NCBI GenBank assembly: GCA_020854835.1
Contig: JAHKLX010000007.1
Span: 39,115 to 103,114 of the forward strand
Direction: 5' to 3'
Length of the DNA: 64,000 nt
Source of the DNA: Microcaldota archaeon
GTDB lineage: Archaea; Micrarchaeota; Micrarchaeia; Anstonellales; JAGGVH01
Below the pieces are notes generated by a model. It was given only the letters and a program-made list of their open reading frames with translations, had not been told where the DNA came from and searched no databases. The translations under genes were made by a program, and so were the position numbers. Of the stretch, positions 44,200-52,211 are shown in pieces (positions within the stretch are counted from its first letter, which is position 1; each line of letters starts with the position of its first letter).

Positions 44200-44910
44200 A
44201 TGGCAGAAGAGAGGAAGATTATAAAAACAGGAACTCCAGGTCTTGATGAAATACTGGGTGGCGGGATTGAAGAAAAAAGCATAACTGCCTTAACTGGGGG
44301 ACCAGGTTCTGGAAAAACAACTTTTGTTTTGCAGTATTTATATTTTGGAGCAAAAAAATACAAAGATCCTGGAATGTTTATATCTTTTGAAGAAACAAAA
44401 GAAGATATTTATTTTCATTATTTAAAATTTGGTTGGGATTTGGAAAAGCTAGAAGAAGAAAATCTCTTCACAATACTAACCTACAAACCTTATGAAATTA
44501 AAAAATTGTTTGAAAGGGGGGGAAGTATGCTCAGGGATGTTATAACCTCCATGGATGTAAAAAGAATAGGTATAGACTCAATAACCACATATTCTCTGCT
44601 TTTTGAAAACATTTATGAAGCTAGAAACGGCCTCATAAGCATGTTTGAGAATTTTAAAAAATGGGAATGCACTACACTAGTTACATCTGAAAGGGACAGC
44701 GTATTGGATGAAAAATCAAGAATCGGAATAGAATACATGGTTGACGGATTGGTTAATATTTATTATAGAAGGCAGAAAAAGGGCAGAACCCGGGCTATTG
44801 AAATTGTTAAAATGAGGGGCCTGGAGCACAAAGAAGATATATATACTTTTAAAATCACAAAAACAGGTATCGCAGTAGATACTGAAAAAAACATATTCTT
44901 TGAAGTTTAA
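44200..44910 (+). CDS. KaiC-like RecA-superfamily ATPase
   Basis: A single-domain KaiC/GvpD-type ATPase of 236 residues. TGTPGLDEILGGGIEEKSITAL leads to Walker A GGPGSGKTT, then FISFEETKEDI. Walker B is RIGIDSITT. The protein ends with KMRGLEHKEDIYTFKIT, the usual closing segment. Such archaeal proteins often act in signalling, but the target is unknown. The start at 44200 follows GTGAGG; longer starts overlap the HD gene. It forms an operon with that HD gene. Confidence 0.9.
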   Translation: MAEERKIIKTGTPGLDEILGGGIEEKSITALTGGPGSGKTTFVLQYLYFGAKKYKDPGMFISFEETKEDIYFHYLKFGWDLEKLEEENLFTILTYKPYEIKKLFERGGSMLRDVITSMDVKRIGIDSITTYSLLFENIYEARNGLISMFENFKKWECTTLVTSERDSVLDEKSRIGIEYMVDGLVNIYYRRQKKGRTRAIEIVKMRGLEHKEDIYTFKITKTGIAVDTEKNIFFEV

Positions 44911-44974
44911 AATTGAAAAACTTGATAAAAATATTTAACTTGTACTTGATTAATATTTTATAAATAAAATTAAA

Positions 44975-45011
44975 GAAAAAGAAAAAAACGCGCATTTAAT
45001 AATTTATGCGC
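44975..45011 (-). terminator. Hairpin plus U-tract terminator of the pilin gene
   Basis: On the minus strand GCGCAT (45011-45006) and ATGCGC (44995-44990) form a 6-bp GC-rich stem right at the pilin stop codon. It is followed by TTTTTTTCTTTTTC, a bacterial-looking intrinsic terminator. Confidence 0.65.
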
Positions 45012-45477
45012 ATTTACCAACTAAAGCTTTTTCTCCACGTTGAGTGTTGCCAGTGATATCATTTGTATTGTATAAAAATGATACATACATTTCAAATGAA
45101 TCGCCTGAAGAGCATGATGGTGCGTTATCTATTTCTAGTGTAACAGTGTTTCCTGAACCTACAGATCCGCTGCTGGATGGTGTCCAAACAACCGGTGTTC
45201 CGCCAGGTCCCGGCGTGAGAGTTACATTCGCAATTTCAAGAGATTCTGTTCTTGAATTTCGTACAACCAATGTCAAATCAGTTCCAGAATATCTGAAATC
45301 TGTTATCTGAAAAGGACTGGCTGTACCTGCCCAATATGCTCTAGATTGTGTTTCTTTGGCATCACTGCTAAGTCCTGGGAAAAAACCCAATAGTGCGATA
45401 GCAACTAAAGCTACTATCAATACTACACCCAATAGTACTAAATATTCTGTTGCCCCTTGTCCTTTCACATAAATCAC
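45004..45477 (-). CDS. Type IV pilin-like protein with class III signal peptide
   Basis: The 157-residue protein begins with a short basic leader and KGQGATEYLVLLG. This is the class III signal of EppA-processed archaeal pilins, with cleavage expected between Gly6 and Gln7, although Gln8-less variants make the exact site uncertain by one residue. One hydrophobic helix follows (residues 8-32), then a beta-rich Ser/Thr/Gly-rich outer domain with three Cys near the C-terminus. It likely feeds a pilus built by a GspE/TadC pair such as 17642-20784. GGTGAT precedes the ATG. Confidence 0.9.
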   Translation of the reverse strand: MIYVKGQGATEYLVLLGVVLIVALVAIALLGFFPGLSSDAKETQSRAYWAGTASPFQITDFRYSGTDLTLVVRNSRTESLEIANVTLTPGPGGTPVVWTPSSSGSVGSGNTVTLEIDNAPSCSSGDSFEMYVSFLYNTNDITGNTQRGEKALVGKCA

Positions 45478-45539
45478 CGATTAACAATATAAAGATTAAA
45501 TTTATAAATAGTGATGTTGGGTTCTCCCTCATTAAAAAA

Positions 45540-46811
45540 TTATTTTTTGCGTGATTTTGTGAAAGCATTTATCAATATAAATAAAATTGGGAATAGCAAT
45601 ATCCACCAATATTTTGACATTTCTCCGACAATGAACTCGTCATTATTGAAAATGACGGGGTGATTATTAACTTCGAAATTTCCATTGTATTCGAACCCGA
45701 ACATATTTAGATTATAAGGGACTTTATAATTGCCTTGATTTAATTCCATTATATCTGCTTTTCGCAATAAAACCTTTTTTTCATACGGCGCAAGAACAGT
45801 TATTCCTTTCTGATGCCCCCCTACCTCAATTGGCAAAACCAAAGTGGTGGGAATAAAATAAAATTTGTTTTCTTGGTTTTCCAAAAGAATTTTTATTTCA
45901 AAATAAGAATCATATTTTGTAACATCGTGTGAAACTACAAAATAAATTTTTCGGTCATTTGTTTTGATCTTTTCTATATTAACTGAAGATGTAAAACTTA
46001 TATCAAAATCACCATATCCTTCTGCCGAAACAGAATCTGTGAAAGCATCATCTTGTTCGTCAGACGATGAAAGAATTATTCTGTTGCCGGACAAATAAAT
46101 ATATTCACCAAAAGTGGGATCAACAGGGAGCCAGCCATATTCTAGATTATAATACTCCGTCCATGCATGAAACTCCCATGTGTTATTTGAGAAAACATAG
46201 CCTTTTACAAATCGCGAAGGTATTCCAATAGAACGAAACATTGCAATTGACAAATGCGAGAATTCATCACAAGTTCCTTTTTTATTATGAAAAACATATG
46301 TTGCTGGCATTTTGTGTTCTGTATATTCTTCATCGTATTCAACATTCTTATACACCCATTCAGTTATTGCAACAGTGCTTGAAAAAACATTTTCTTGATC
46401 AAAAGTTTGTGAAAATTGTTTTATTTCTTGGTTAGGGACTGCTAAAGCACCAGATCTTTCTGCATCCAAATCTTCATAATCTTTTTTGAGGATTGGGTGT
46501 TTTATATCCCAATTATCATAATCAGTTTTGATATTTGCTATCATCTTAATTTTTTCGGTTGAAGAAGGATCTGTCACCCGGATAATATAAAATCCATCCT
46601 CAATGAAATACGGTCTGTTAAAATCAACTTCGACTTTTTGAACATTGTTAGAAGGTATTTCAGCTACCTTCAATACAATCGTGTGGACCTGACTTGCATT
46701 CTCTGTTTGGAGAGTCCATTCTTTTTCAAAAACAAATTCTCCCCCAGATATAGAGTTATGGGCATAAGAATAAGATAATACTAGAAAAACAAACAAAAAC
46801 CAAAACTTCAT
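45540..46811 (-). CDS. Membrane-anchored extracellular transglutaminase-like protein
   Basis: The 423-residue protein has a signal peptide (FWFLFVFLVLSYSYA), a beta domain, and a transglutaminase-like core with all three catalytic positions: Cys in KKGTCDEFSHL, His in FHAWTEYY and Asp in WLPVDPTFGEY. A second beta domain follows and a C-terminal helix (WWILLFPILFILINAF) ends in KSRKK, so the enzyme faces outside and is anchored. Role may be proteolysis or crosslinking of surface proteins. ATG 46811 lies 25 nt after a TATTTTAAA-type box, supporting this start over one 7 codons upstream. Confidence 0.88.
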   Translation of the reverse strand: MKFWFLFVFLVLSYSYAHNSISGGEFVFEKEWTLQTENASQVHTIVLKVAEIPSNNVQKVEVDFNRPYFIEDGFYIIRVTDPSSTEKIKMIANIKTDYDNWDIKHPILKKDYEDLDAERSGALAVPNQEIKQFSQTFDQENVFSSTVAITEWVYKNVEYDEEYTEHKMPATYVFHNKKGTCDEFSHLSIAMFRSIGIPSRFVKGYVFSNNTWEFHAWTEYYNLEYGWLPVDPTFGEYIYLSGNRIILSSSDEQDDAFTDSVSAEGYGDFDISFTSSVNIEKIKTNDRKIYFVVSHDVTKYDSYFEIKILLENQENKFYFIPTTLVLPIEVGGHQKGITVLAPYEKKVLLRKADIMELNQGNYKVPYNLNMFGFEYNGNFEVNNHPVIFNNDEFIVGEMSKYWWILLFPILFILINAFTKSRKK

Positions 46812-46866
46812 GTTTAGAATTATCATAACCATATTTTAAAAATCTTTTGAGATTAATATACAACTT

Positions 46867-47322
46867 ATGAATACTGATGGTTATTGGTTGTTTACACATT
46901 TATTCAATAAAACAGTCAAAAATAAAGATGAAGATGAAGGTGTGGATGGGACAGAAGAAGGGACAGAATTTATTCAAATCATTAAATCTGCACCCAGCTA
47001 CAATGTATTGGAATTTGAAAGAATAGTTTCATCTTCCTGGAACAAAAAAATTAATCCAGTCATAACTAAAGTCATATTAGATATAGTAACGGAGAAAATT
47101 GAAAAAATTGAAAAAAAGAAATTTCATCATCAATCTATTCAAGAGGATTTTGATTTTGTCATGGATATTTCAACCCTCATACCAAATCCTTATTCACACT
47201 CCCCCCTCCTTGGAAAAGATATTGCAAAAATAACAAATTTAAAATATAAAATAAACAAGCTGATAGATGACGCAGAAATGGAAAACAAAATAGAAAATTC
47301 AATGTTTGATAATGAATTTTGA
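46867..47322 (+). CDS. Uncharacterised 151-residue protein
   Basis: Soluble, mixed-charge protein with an acidic stretch at residues 19-33 (KDEDEGVDGTEEGTE) and helix-rich remainder. No family recognised. It is divergent from the transglutaminase gene, with only 55 bp between, and its last 24 bases overlap the convergent acylphosphatase gene. Codon use resembles neighbours and the frame is long, so it is probably real. Confidence 0.65.
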   Translation: MNTDGYWLFTHLFNKTVKNKDEDEGVDGTEEGTEFIQIIKSAPSYNVLEFERIVSSSWNKKINPVITKVILDIVTEKIEKIEKKKFHHQSIQEDFDFVMDISTLIPNPYSHSPLLGKDIAKITNLKYKINKLIDDAEMENKIENSMFDNEF

Positions 47323-47565
47323 ATCGTAATACTCTTCATTTGTTTTTGATATTAAGATTTTGTTTGTTCTTATTGGCAGGGGTGCCGAATAAATTTTATC
47401 TATAAATTCTGAAAGATTTTGTTCGTTTAAATCGCCAATAATACGCACGGTTCCATCAGACATGTTTTCAACATATCCTCTGACGTCCATTTTGATTGCG
47501 ATATCTTTGACATAGGCCCTAAAAAATACTCCTTGAACTCTTCCCTCAATTATTAATTCGTACAT
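47299..47565 (-). CDS. acyP: Acylphosphatase
   Basis: A complete 88-residue acylphosphatase. The signature VQGVFFRAYVKDIA holds the phosphate-binding loop and catalytic Arg (residue 16), and GYVENMSDGTVRI supplies the catalytic Asn (about residue 34). It hydrolyses acyl phosphates such as carbamoyl or 1,3-bisphosphoglycerate. It starts 1 nt after the GTPase gene stop, in the same operon. Confidence 0.93.
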   Translation of the reverse strand: MYELIIEGRVQGVFFRAYVKDIAIKMDVRGYVENMSDGTVRIIGDLNEQNLSEFIDKIYSAPLPIRTNKILISKTNEEYYDSKFIIKH

Positions 47566-47566
47566 G

Positions 47567-48310
47567 CTACCAAACCCCCCGTTGATAGTCTCTCATTATT
47601 ATTTTTGCAGCTTCATCAATATTGTATTCTCCACCTTTGAGTTTTAGATTTCTTTTTTTGGCAACATGCTCAAGAAGATCCTCAACAATTAATTCTATAT
47701 CAGATTCTTTGGTTTTGAAACTGTAATATTCCAATCTTGATATTTCATCTTTTTTTAATAATCTCTTGATTATTTTAACAATAACCGGAACTGCGTCTGC
47801 GATCTGTTCTGGGGAAATCGCCCCTTTAATTGCTAAAGAAGTTAATGAATCTTTATCAAATACGCCAGGGGTATCAACCAAAAGAATCTCTTCACTGAGG
47901 CGTATAAACTGCTGTCCCCTCGTGGTGTTGGCAATAGGAGATACTCTTGCTTTCTTAGATCCTGAAAGATAGTTAATTAAGGAGGACTTTCCAACATCAG
48001 GATACCCAACTATGGCAACATAAATTCTTTTGTTCCTCACACGGCTTTGCAATAATTCTAAAAGCTCTTCTTTTCCGAACCTTTTTTTAGATGAAACAGT
48101 AATTATGCCTGAATTTCTCAGTATTTTTTGCTGTTCTTCAGAAATTAAATCGCTTTTGGTTGCAACAGTTATCAAATATCTCCTCATTTTTTTTGTTAGA
48201 TTTATTAATTGGGGTAAACGAGTTTCATCAGGCATTCTGCTATCAACCAACATAATTACTACATCGCATGTTTTCATAACTTTTTTAACTCTTTTTTCGA
48301 AACGTTGCAT
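47567..48310 (-). CDS. Circularly permuted GTPase (YlqF/YawG type)
   Basis: A 247-residue GTPase with permuted motif order: the G4 motif TKSD at about residues 51-54 comes first, then G1 GYPDVGKSS at about 102-110, and G3 DTPG at about 147-150. This order is typical of ribosome-assembly GTPases of the YlqF/YjeQ group. The C-terminal helical domain (about 165-247) probably binds rRNA. ATG 48310 follows GTGAT and lies next to the stop of the upstream gene, giving a three-gene minus-strand operon with acyP. Confidence 0.92.
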   Translation of the reverse strand: MQRFEKRVKKVMKTCDVVIMLVDSRMPDETRLPQLINLTKKMRRYLITVATKSDLISEEQQKILRNSGIITVSSKKRFGKEELLELLQSRVRNKRIYVAIVGYPDVGKSSLINYLSGSKKARVSPIANTTRGQQFIRLSEEILLVDTPGVFDKDSLTSLAIKGAISPEQIADAVPVIVKIIKRLLKKDEISRLEYYSFKTKESDIELIVEDLLEHVAKKRNLKLKGGEYNIDEAAKIIMRDYQRGVW

Positions 48311-48311
48311 T

Positions 48312-49178
48312 TTAATCACTCTTGAGTATTGAATCTTCAGTTTCCTTTAAAATATCCATAGCAACTTCATAAGAATCAGAATTTTTTAGTTTTTGAATTA
48401 TATTGTTTAGTTGAGGAATAAATGCATCTTGGTTTTTTTGATAAATAAAAGGCATTAATTTTTTTAATTTCCATATAACATTCTTTTTTTCTGTATCGCT
48501 TAAAGAAGGCATGGACTCTGAAACTTCCATACTTATAGACAACAATATATTGTTGAAAAGATCTGTTTTTTTCTTCTCGTTCGCAGCATTAACTAAAGAC
48601 TTGCATACGGTTTTAAATTCGTATATATTTTTTGAATTGAAAACTCTTTTTAAACTATTTTTAACTAATCTTTCATATTGTTTATCAGAAACAGTGCATT
48701 CGGTCAATGGTTCTAAAAGCAAAGAATTTGTTTGGTTAACAAATTCAGTTTCTCCGATTGAAATAATCAAAGGGTGTTTTTTGTCCATTCTTAGAAGTAG
48801 TCTTTGGAGAATCAAATTTCCTAATTTTAATTTTTTTTTCAGGTCATGCTGCATATTGTTTTGCAGATGATTTGGCAAATCTGGAGAATCAATTGGATTA
48901 AAAAATTGAACATCATCTATCTGGTATAAATACTCAATTTTGATAAGAAGTCCTTTTATTTCAAATTTTATATTATAACCTTTATCTTGTAATTCTCTGA
49001 GTGCAGGTTCCATATACTTTACAGCTTCTTTTAAATCATAATTTGTATTGTAGGTTATCAAAACAAATGCTTTTTTTGAATCGAGAAAATCTATAACTTT
49101 TCTTTTTTCATCTTTCCCCACTTTAAACTTGGTGAGAATTTTTTCAACTTCAGTTTTTTGAGTATCGCCCAATTTCAT
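48312..49178 (-). CDS. Uncharacterised 288-residue helical protein
   Basis: First gene of the minus-strand operon with the permuted GTPase and acylphosphatase. Charged and helix-rich, with no signal or membrane segment and no recognised motif. The first about 160 residues alternate strands and helices (AFVLITYNTNYDLKEAVKY, LIISIGETEFV), and the last about 110 form a helical array. Its coupling to the GTPase gene (stop next to the start) hints at a role in translation or ribosome assembly, but that is only context. Confidence 0.75.
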   Translation of the reverse strand: MKLGDTQKTEVEKILTKFKVGKDEKRKVIDFLDSKKAFVLITYNTNYDLKEAVKYMEPALRELQDKGYNIKFEIKGLLIKIEYLYQIDDVQFFNPIDSPDLPNHLQNNMQHDLKKKLKLGNLILQRLLLRMDKKHPLIISIGETEFVNQTNSLLLEPLTECTVSDKQYERLVKNSLKRVFNSKNIYEFKTVCKSLVNAANEKKKTDLFNNILLSISMEVSESMPSLSDTEKKNVIWKLKKLMPFIYQKNQDAFIPQLNNIIQKLKNSDSYEVAMDILKETEDSILKSD

Positions 49179-49230
49179 AACACATCAATCTCAAGAAAGA
49201 TTTATAAAAGTAAAAGGTCTCTAGAAGAAC

Positions 49231-49578
49231 ATGATATTGGAGTTGGGAGATGTTGAAAATATAATATACTACGGATTCATATTATTAAATTTACTTTATG
49301 GTTTGTATTTGGTTTATTGGTTTATAAAAAGAATGAATGCAAATGATAAAATCTCTCTCAATTATTCGTATTATTTATTTGCTTTAACAATGGTTTTGGT
49401 TGTTTTTATACCAGTTCTTGAACTATTCCAGGCTTTACCTGGATGGCCATGGCACATCATTAAAATGATAAGTTTGTTTTTGTTTTTGATCAGTCTGAAA
49501 TTTGTAATGGGGCAGGTGGATTCCACTATAACTGCTTATGAACATCTAAAAAAACCAAAATATAAAAGAGAAGGTTAG
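49231..49578 (+). CDS. Small membrane protein with three helices
   Basis: 115 residues with hydrophobic segments at about 10-30, 45-66 and 76-92 and a basic C-terminus (KKPKYKREG). No family recognised. A TTTATAAAA box about 27 nt before the ATG suggests a leaderless mRNA. The ITPase gene follows 26 nt downstream. Confidence 0.7.
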   Translation: MILELGDVENIIYYGFILLNLLYGLYLVYWFIKRMNANDKISLNYSYYLFALTMVLVVFIPVLELFQALPGWPWHIIKMISLFLFLISLKFVMGQVDSTITAYEHLKKPKYKREG

Positions 49579-49603
49579 ATCTTAATTAAAAAGGGGAATT
49601 GGA

Positions 49604-50149
49604 ATGGAAATTATTTATTTGGTTACCTCTAATAAAAATAAAGTTAATGAGGTTAAAAAAATATTTGATAGAAAAATAGAAACTGCAGATCTGGAAATTA
49701 GGGAAATTCAATCACTTGAGGTTGAGGAAGTTGTTAAAGAAAAGGCCAAACAAGCTTTTGAAATTTTAAAAAAAACAGTAATAACTGAAGACACCGGATT
49801 ATATTTAGATGAATTGAATGGTTTTCCAGGTGCATTGATTAAATGGGTTTTGCAAACTAGCGGAAGACAGGGAATTTGCAACCTTATTAAAGATAATAGA
49901 ACAGCTGTGGCAAAATGTAGCATATGTTTTTATGATGGCAAAGAAATGAAAGTTTTCACAGGAAAAGTAAAAGGTAAAATAACTGAAAAACCAAGAGGAG
50001 AAAGCAGCTTTGGCTGGGATCCTGTTTTTCAACCTGAAGGATATGATAAAACGTTTGCTGAAATGAGCATGGAAGAAAAAAACAAGATATCTCATAGGAA
50101 AAAAGCATTGGAAAAATTAAAGATATATCTAAAAAGAAATGATTTTTGA
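49604..50149 (+). CDS. Non-canonical purine NTP pyrophosphatase (RdgB/HAM1)
   Basis: Removes dITP, ITP and XTP from the nucleotide pool. The 181-residue protein has the opening VTSNKNKVNEV, the catalytic TEDTGLYLDELNGFPG and the base-specificity segment SSFGWDPVF followed by SHRKKAL. All key residues appear intact. A GGGGAATTGG site precedes the ATG. Its 3' end is 11 bp from the 5S rRNA gene on the opposite strand. Confidence 0.96.
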   Translation: MEIIYLVTSNKNKVNEVKKIFDRKIETADLEIREIQSLEVEEVVKEKAKQAFEILKKTVITEDTGLYLDELNGFPGALIKWVLQTSGRQGICNLIKDNRTAVAKCSICFYDGKEMKVFTGKVKGKITEKPRGESSFGWDPVFQPEGYDKTFAEMSMEEKNKISHRKKALEKLKIYLKRNDF

Positions 50150-50160
50150 TAAATAGGAAT

Positions 50161-50275
50161 GTTAGCAGCAGTACGTCTTCCCGCCTAAGAAGGCAGTACA
50201 AACAATACCGTGCACGAGCTTAACTTCCGTGTTCGAGAAGGGAACGGGTGTTTCCTCGCGCCTATGGCCGCTAAC
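50161..50275 (-). rRNA. rrf: 5S rRNA
   Basis: Minus strand, about 115 nt. Its two ends pair as helix I (GTTAGC with GCTAAC). The interior carries the conserved 5S core: GGAAACACCCGTTCCC, then TCGAACACGGAAGTTAAGC. No 16S or 23S gene lies in the window, so the 5S gene is unlinked. It has its own TATA box upstream. Confidence 0.95.
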
Positions 50276-50298
50276 AAAGAATATTAAAGATTAGAAAT

Positions 50299-50308
50299 GT
50301 TTAAAAAC
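50299..50308 (-). promoter_or_regulatory. TATA box of the 5S rRNA gene
   Basis: On the minus strand GTTTTTAAAC is centred about 28 nt before the first 5S nucleotide at 50275. Confidence 0.5.
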
Positions 50309-50340
50309 ATATCTTTACCAAACAAATTAAGTTGAATATA

Positions 50341-50426
50341 GGGCTTCCGCATGGAAGTGTGGTTTTATAGTTCTCATGACCACACAGCTGGAAACAGCAG
50401 CAAAGAGGACGCTTATTGCAAAGATC
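50341..50426 (+). ncRNA. Candidate structured RNA between 5S rRNA and tRNA-Ser
   Basis: The interval is more GC-rich than its flanks and can form three consecutive hairpins: CTTCC-GCAT-GGAAG (50343-50356), GTGTGGT with ACCACAC (about 50356-50386), and GCTG-GAAA-CAGC (about 50388-50399). The strand is assumed to be plus because tRNA-Ser follows. No box C/D motifs and no clear H/ACA match were found. Could instead be a leader of the tRNA-Ser and ribosomal operon transcript. Confidence 0.4.
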
Positions 50427-50449
50427 CTATATACAATATATTAATCTGC

Positions 50450-50596
50450 GCCGGGGTGGCGGAATCTGGTAACGCGCACGCCTGGAAATTTTTGTGTTGA
50501 ACACAAATTAAAAACAGGCAGCGTGTGCTCGAAAGGGCTTAAGGGTTCAAAACATTTTCTTTTAAATGGGAAAATGGGAGTATCCCTTCCCCGGCG
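50450..50596 (+). tRNA. tRNA-Ser (anticodon GGA) with two introns, one in the T-loop
   Basis: Acceptor GCCGGGG/CCCCGGC with G73; D-stem GCG/CGC; anticodon stem CACGC/GCGTG with loop CTGGAA then A. A long variable arm (GCTCGAAAGGGC) confirms a class II tRNA. Intron 1 spans about 50488-50519 after position 37. The T-stem AAGGG (50541-50545) and CCCTT (50584-50588) enclose 38 nt rather than 7. Removing about 50552-50582 restores a normal TTCAAAT loop, so this is a second intron. That intron has its own 7-bp stem CATTTTC/GAAAATG. The S13 start is 25 nt downstream. Confidence 0.9.
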
Positions 50597-50620
50597 TTTA
50601 AATACTGAGGTGAAAATAAT

Positions 50621-51238
50621 ATGGCAAAAGCTAAAAAAGGTGGAAAGCAAGCAGCAAGCAAAAAGAAAAAAGGTACAAGCAAACCTAAAAAGAAAACTGA
50701 GAAAAAAGAAAAAAAAGATAGACAACCTAAAGTTAAAGAAATAAGAAAAATTACAACTGAAGAAGCCAAAGGTATTATTCGTGTATGTGGGAAAGAAGTT
50801 AATGGTGTACATCCGATATGCAGAGCGTTAACAGATATTGAAGGTATCGGAGAACAATATGCAAGTGCAATATCATATGCAATTGAAAAGGAAATGGGTG
50901 TTGATCCATGGACAAAACCTTTGGGAGAATTGGACGAAGCAGATATTGAAAGAGTTGAAGAAATTGTTAATAATCCCTTAAAATATAATGTTCCCGAATG
51001 GATGATTAATAGAAGACGCGATGTTGAAACAAACCAAAACAAACATCTTGTTGGAAATGAATTGAGATACAGTATTAGAAGTGATATTGAAAGAGAAAGA
51101 TCCTCAAGAAGCTGGGTTGGTTTCAGACATTCCTATGGAAAAAGGAAAGTTAGGGGGCAAAAAACCAGATCTAGAGGTAGACGCGGAGGCGTAGTCGGTG
51201 TCGTAAAAAAGAAAGGCGATAAAGGCGGAAAGAAATAG
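50621..51238 (+). CDS. rps13: Ribosomal protein uS13 with Lys-rich N-terminal extension
   Basis: Small-subunit head protein contacting tRNA and the 50S bridge. The conserved body begins near residue 48 (IIRVCGKEVNG) and includes LTDIEGIGEQYA and the C-terminal SYGKRKVRGQKTRSRGRRG. Its 205 residues exceed the roughly 150 usual in archaea, because about 40 Lys-rich residues precede the body. GAGGTGA precedes the ATG. First protein gene of the ribosomal operon, directly after tRNA-Ser. Confidence 0.97.
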   Translation: MAKAKKGGKQAASKKKKGTSKPKKKTEKKEKKDRQPKVKEIRKITTEEAKGIIRVCGKEVNGVHPICRALTDIEGIGEQYASAISYAIEKEMGVDPWTKPLGELDEADIERVEEIVNNPLKYNVPEWMINRRRDVETNQNKHLVGNELRYSIRSDIERERSSRSWVGFRHSYGKRKVRGQKTRSRGRRGGVVGVVKKKGDKGGKK

Positions 51239-51248
51239 GTGATTTATT

Positions 51249-51833
51249 ATGGGTGATCCAAGAAAATTGAAAAAAAGATATGAAAGGCCAAAAATGCTTT
51301 GGGACAAATCCAGAATAGATGAAGAAAAAGGTTTAATCAATGAATACGGTCTTAAAAATATGAGGGAATTATGGAAAGCAAATACTCAGCTTAGAAAAAT
51401 TAGAAGACAGGTTCGAGGATTCCTTGTTCTTGGCGAAGGAGCACAAGAACATGCATCTGAACTAATGAAAAGGTTGAAAAAACTTGGAATTATTAAAGAA
51501 GATGCAACGATTGATGACGTTCTGGGTTTGGATGTTAAGGATATGTTAGATAGAAGATTGCAAACGATAGTATACAAAAAAGGAATGGCGATGACAATGA
51601 AACAATCCAGACAGTTAATAACTCATGGATTCATTAAAATTAATGGCAGCATTGTTAAATCCCCAGGATACATGATCGGGATTAAAGAAGAAGTTGACAT
51701 TAACTACACCAAACCTATAAATATAAAGGCAGGAATTAAAACTAAAGATATTCCTGAAGAATTGAAACAGCCTGAAACCAAAGTTGTTGGAGAAGCTGAA
51801 AAAATAGAGGAGGGTGATGAAAATGAAGAGTAA
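51249..51833 (+). CDS. rps4: Ribosomal protein uS4
   Basis: Assembly-initiating 30S protein of 194 residues. [16 protein letters not shown] and [15 protein letters not shown] open the family fold. The S4 RNA-binding domain follows ([30 protein letters not shown]). A short acidic C-terminal tail ([13 protein letters not shown]) is present. GGTGAT precedes the ATG, 10 nt after rps13. The end overlaps the rps11 start. Confidence 0.97.
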   Translation: MGDPRKLKKRYERPKMLWDKSRIDEEKGLINEYGLKNMRELWKANTQLRKIRRQVRGFLVLGEGAQEHASELMKRLKKLGIIKEDATIDDVLGLDVKDMLDRRLQTIVYKKGMAMTMKQSRQLITHGFIKINGSIVKSPGYMIGIKEEVDINYTKPINIKAGIKTKDIPEELKQPETKVVGEAEKIEEGDENEE

Positions 51834-52209
51834 TGTGGCTATTTTGAATGTTTATTCTTCTAAAAATAATACAAAAATAATCGCAACAGACATTACAGGT
51901 GCTGAAACACTTGCAAAAGCAACAGGTGGAATGATTGTTAAATCTGCCAGAGAAGAAGGAAAACCTTATGCAGCAATGCAAGCAGCTTTACAAATTGCAG
52001 ATGCACTGAAGTTAAAAGGCTTTGACAAAGTTATTGTGAAAATACGCGCTCCGGGAGGGCATAAAGCCAAAAGTCCTGGATCTGGAGCCCAAGCAGCAAT
52101 AAGACAGCTTGCAAGATCTGGCATTAAGATTCAAAGAATTGAAGATGTAACTCCAATCCCGACAGACACTACAAGAAGACCTGGTGGAAGAAGAGGAAGG
52201 AGGGTGTAA
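51823..52209 (+). CDS. rps11: Ribosomal protein uS11
   Basis: Platform protein near the mRNA exit, 128 residues. [22 protein letters not shown] and [23 protein letters not shown] match archaeal S11, as does the ending [21 protein letters not shown], given here by its PIPTDTT core. The start at 51823 has GGTGA 5 nt before it; ATG 51817 and GTG 51814 are in-frame alternatives. Overlaps the rps4 end by 11 bases. Confidence 0.96.
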   Translation: MKSNVAILNVYSSKNNTKIIATDITGAETLAKATGGMIVKSAREEGKPYAAMQAALQIADALKLKGFDKVIVKIRAPGGHKAKSPGSGAQAAIRQLARSGIKIQRIEDVTPIPTDTTRRPGGRRGRRV

Positions 52210-52211
52210 TC

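Noticed and set aside
50388..50415. Segment resembling SRP RNA helix 8 (GGAAAC-AGCAGC)
   Set aside because: The flanking sequences pair within other hairpins instead of forming the helix 5/8 arm, and the interval is far too short for archaeal 7S RNA.
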